Under the pieces are notes generated by a model. It ran no database searches. It saw only the letters and a list, made by a program, of their open reading frames with translations, and was not told where the DNA came from. The position numbers and the translations under genes were made by a program. From contig WRNQ01000003.1 of the NCBI GenBank assembly GCA_009776565.1, positions 681 to 6,913 on the forward strand: a stretch of 6,233 nucleotides of DNA, read 5' to 3'. Every line of letters begins with the position of its first letter. Within the stretch, counting starts at the first letter, position 1. This stretch comes from Synergistaceae bacterium (lineage in GTDB: Bacteria; Synergistota; Synergistia; Synergistales; Aminobacteriaceae). Positions 4,305-6,233 of this stretch are shown here, piece by piece.

Positions 4305-6062
4305 CTATTGTGAGACGAACAAATCAAGCACAGCATTTTCGGTTATACTTACATAACCTTTATCTGTAAGCTTGATTTTCGGAATAACAGACAGTGAAAG
4401 AAAAGATAATACCATACAAGCATGATTGCCGGTTATACCTATGCTTGCAGCAGCTTCTTCAACTTGCCGTAAAGAATCAGCCACAGAAGAAGCGCTTTCG
4501 TTGCTCATTAAGCCTCCAATGGGTAATTGCAAGTTGGCTAAAATATCATTTCCTTCAGATACCACAACGCCGCCTTCGTTAATACGAAGCCATTCCATTG
4601 CGCTGAGTATAGAAATATCATCTGCGCCGGCAGCAATAAAATTATGTGAGTCATGCGCAATAGAAGAAGCCAGAGCTCCTTTTTTAATGCCAAGCCCTTT
4701 AACAAAACCAACGCCCACCCGCCCGCTGCCTATATGACGTTCCTGCACTACAAGTTTTGAAATATCCCGCTCCGGGTCAGCAACTACGTGCCCGTCAATT
4801 ATTGTGGGTCTCATTATAAGCTCCCGCGTTAAGAGAGCGCCCTTTTCAGTTCCTATTACACGTATAGGATTATCGTAGCTTCTATCTCCGATTGGTATTT
4901 TTATATCAGAGGGTTTGAGGTCCACTAATTTGTTTTTCGGAATATCAGGGAATGAGAACCCGCTGAGGCTAACACGTAATTCCGCATTATCAACGATTAA
5001 ATTTCCATTTTTAAATACTTTTTTGACATTAAAGGATTCAAGCGAATCAACAATGACTAAATCAGCTTTCCATCCCGGAGCTATCCCCCCTACCCGTCCT
5101 ATCCCGAAATATTGTGAGGGCGAGAGAGTAACTAATCTCAAAGCAATCAGCGGATCAATCCCTGTATTTATCATCATCCGTATTTTCATATCCTGATGTC
5201 CGTGTTCCAAAATAGACTCTACACTTAAATCATCACTCACAACCATGCATAAGCTTGCCCGATTTGGATTCTCTTTTAATATCTCCAACAATGGTTCTAA
5301 GTTGCGGGCTGTTGAACCTTGTCTTATCATAACCCACATTCCGCGCCTCAGTTTTTCAATAGCCTCAAAATAAAAACTTGATTCGTGATCGGCATCACAT
5401 CCACTTATCAAATATGCGCATAATTCCTTTCCGGAAACCAATGGGGCATGCGCTGGCTTTGGTCTGTTAAAAGCGTTCGCTGCAATAATTTTGCGTAACA
5501 CAGATTTATCTCCCCGTATGACAGCAGGAAAATTCATCATTTCACCTAAATGATGACATATTCCACTTTCCAGCATTTCTGTTATATCAACAGCTTCAAT
5601 TGAGTGGCGACAAGTTTCAAAATTTGAGGCGGGGACGCATGACGGAACTCCAAAATAAAAATCCATTGGAAGGTTTGTAGTAGACTTAGTCATTGCAATG
5701 ATTCCTTCAAGACCGGCAACATTCGCAATTTCATGAGGATCAACAAAAACGCTGGTTGTCCCATGCGGTATTACAGCTTCAGCAAAAGAAGACGGAGTCA
5801 AAAAACTACTCTCAATGTGAATATGTCCGTCTATTAATCCGGGAGTAATTATACAACCGGACGCGTCAATAATCTCTTCCGCGTCATATCGCGTACCTAC
5901 CCCGACAATAGTGTCCCCAACTATAGCCACATCAGCTTCTTCAAATTCAAATGAAAATACATTTGCAATCCTGGCGCCTTTGATGACTTTTTCTGACTTA
6001 ATATCACCACGGGCAGCAGCTATTAATTTTTTCATTTTGTGAATTTTATAAATATTATCCAT
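4305..6062 (-). CDS. ade: Adenine deaminase
   Basis: This 585-residue cytoplasmic amidohydrolase converts adenine to hypoxanthine and ammonia in purine salvage; the family is metal-dependent (usually iron or manganese). An N-terminal beta segment is followed by the metal-binding HIHIES (80-85), then VDPHEIANVAGLEG (107-120), HLGEMMNFP (171-179), HAPLVSGKEL (205-214), GCDADHES (221-228), SDD (276-278) and the amidohydrolase closing motif PGWKADLVIVD (329-339). The C-terminal domain typical of Ade follows, with GSGRVGVGFVKG (446-457), SIAHDSHN (467-474), GGVVVSEG and PIGGLMS (514-520). Length is normal and no key motif is missing, though SDDLS stands where I recall TDDR/K in many homologues. 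The start at 6062 is backed by AAGGAG (6073-6078), 10 bases upstream; the alternative Met10, where many homologues begin (MKKLIAAARG), has no such site. It is likely the purine-salvage partner of the downstream permease. No purine riboswitch is seen before it. Confidence 0.95.
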   Translation of the reverse strand: MDNIYKIHKMKKLIAAARGDIKSEKVIKGARIANVFSFEFEEADVAIVGDTIVGVGTRYDAEEIIDASGCIITPGLIDGHIHIESSFLTPSSFAEAVIPHGTTSVFVDPHEIANVAGLEGIIAMTKSTTNLPMDFYFGVPSCVPASNFETCRHSIEAVDITEMLESGICHHLGEMMNFPAVIRGDKSVLRKIIAANAFNRPKPAHAPLVSGKELCAYLISGCDADHESSFYFEAIEKLRRGMWVMIRQGSTARNLEPLLEILKENPNRASLCMVVSDDLSVESILEHGHQDMKIRMMINTGIDPLIALRLVTLSPSQYFGIGRVGGIAPGWKADLVIVDSLESFNVKKVFKNGNLIVDNAELRVSLSGFSFPDIPKNKLVDLKPSDIKIPIGDRSYDNPIRVIGTEKGALLTRELIMRPTIIDGHVVADPERDISKLVVQERHIGSGRVGVGFVKGLGIKKGALASSIAHDSHNFIAAGADDISILSAMEWLRINEGGVVVSEGNDILANLQLPIGGLMSNESASSVADSLRQVEEAAASIGITGNHACMVLSFLSLSVIPKIKLTDKGYVSITENAVLDLFVSQ

Positions 6063-6104
6063 TAAATATTAACTCCTTAATTACAAAAACTGATAACAAC
6101 GTTC

Positions 6105-6233
6105 CTAGTTGTCTGTAATATCATTATTTGATTTGATTGTAACCTCTTCTTCTTTGGCATAATTCTTCCAGTGCTTAAGCGATCCTGTTAACACCAAATT
6201 CCGCAGAGCATCGGTCATCTTTGTAAAATTGTA
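6105..6233 (-). CDS. 3' end of an unidentified gene (partial)
   Basis: The minus-strand frame that starts at the window edge is open for 42 codons and ends at TAG (6105-6107). It contains MTDALRNLVLTGSLKHWKNY, which looks like a terminal alpha-helix, then an acidic and polar tail (AKEEEV...NNDITDN). Amino-acid and codon use are protein-like. I do not recognise the family. Only 42 bp separate its stop from the adenine deaminase start, and those bases hold the deaminase ribosome binding site but no promoter-like pair, so it is probably the upstream gene of the same operon. Its identity would show whether the operon is wholly about purines. Confidence 0.65.
   Translation of the reverse strand, partial: YNFTKMTDALRNLVLTGSLKHWKNYAKEEEVTIKSNNDITDN

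Noticed and set aside
6063..6104. Purine riboswitch or promoter ahead of adenine deaminase
   Set aside because: The 42 bases hold only a ribosome binding site; there is no room for an aptamer and no -35/-10 pair with proper spacing.

Overview
The window is AT-rich bacterial DNA with Shine-Dalgarno sites before most genes (AAGGAG/AAGGGAG types). The organism cannot be named from it. Purine salvage genes, a response-regulator/GGDEF protein and scattered palindromic repeats fit a free-living or gut-type, probably anaerobic, heterotroph; this is inference only.

Left third (1-968). Apart from what may be the last 29 codons of a plus-strand gene (2-91), no gene can be supported here. The stretch is rich in structure: a GC-rich hairpin (111-127), a nested palindrome built on a perfect 21-bp inverted repeat (about 232-369), a 44-bp direct repeat in two copies 399 bp apart (485-528 and 884-927, 40/44 identical), a sigma70-like promoter directly followed by an 18-bp near-palindrome with no convincing gene behind it (579-627), and a short tandem repeat (830-847). 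It looks like an accessory or decayed region.

Middle (969-1960). A plus-strand gene encodes a small membrane-anchored J-domain protein (969-1661). Behind it lies a strong ribosome binding site with a 29-codon reading frame, overlapped in another frame by a 41-codon fragment that resembles the EF-hand/hemolysin-type calcium-binding repeat of large secreted proteins (1732-1857). A strong hairpin (1853-1890) sits between the convergent transcription units and probably terminates both.

Right two thirds (1961-6233), all minus strand and probably co-transcribed right to left: the 3' end of an unidentified gene (6105-6233), adenine deaminase (4305-6062), an NCS2/AzgA-type purine permease (2953-4254) and a REC-GGDEF response regulator (1961-2860). 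Permease and deaminase form a clear purine salvage pair: purine base is imported and adenine is converted to hypoxanthine plus ammonia. The regulator has a normal receiver domain, but its GGDEF signature is replaced by SAEKI while the RxxD inhibitory site is kept. This suggests a c-di-GMP binding effector rather than a cyclase, and is the most interesting protein-level observation. No complete new defence or mobile system is visible; the unexplained material is the repeat-rich left end and the decayed patch at 1700-1860.
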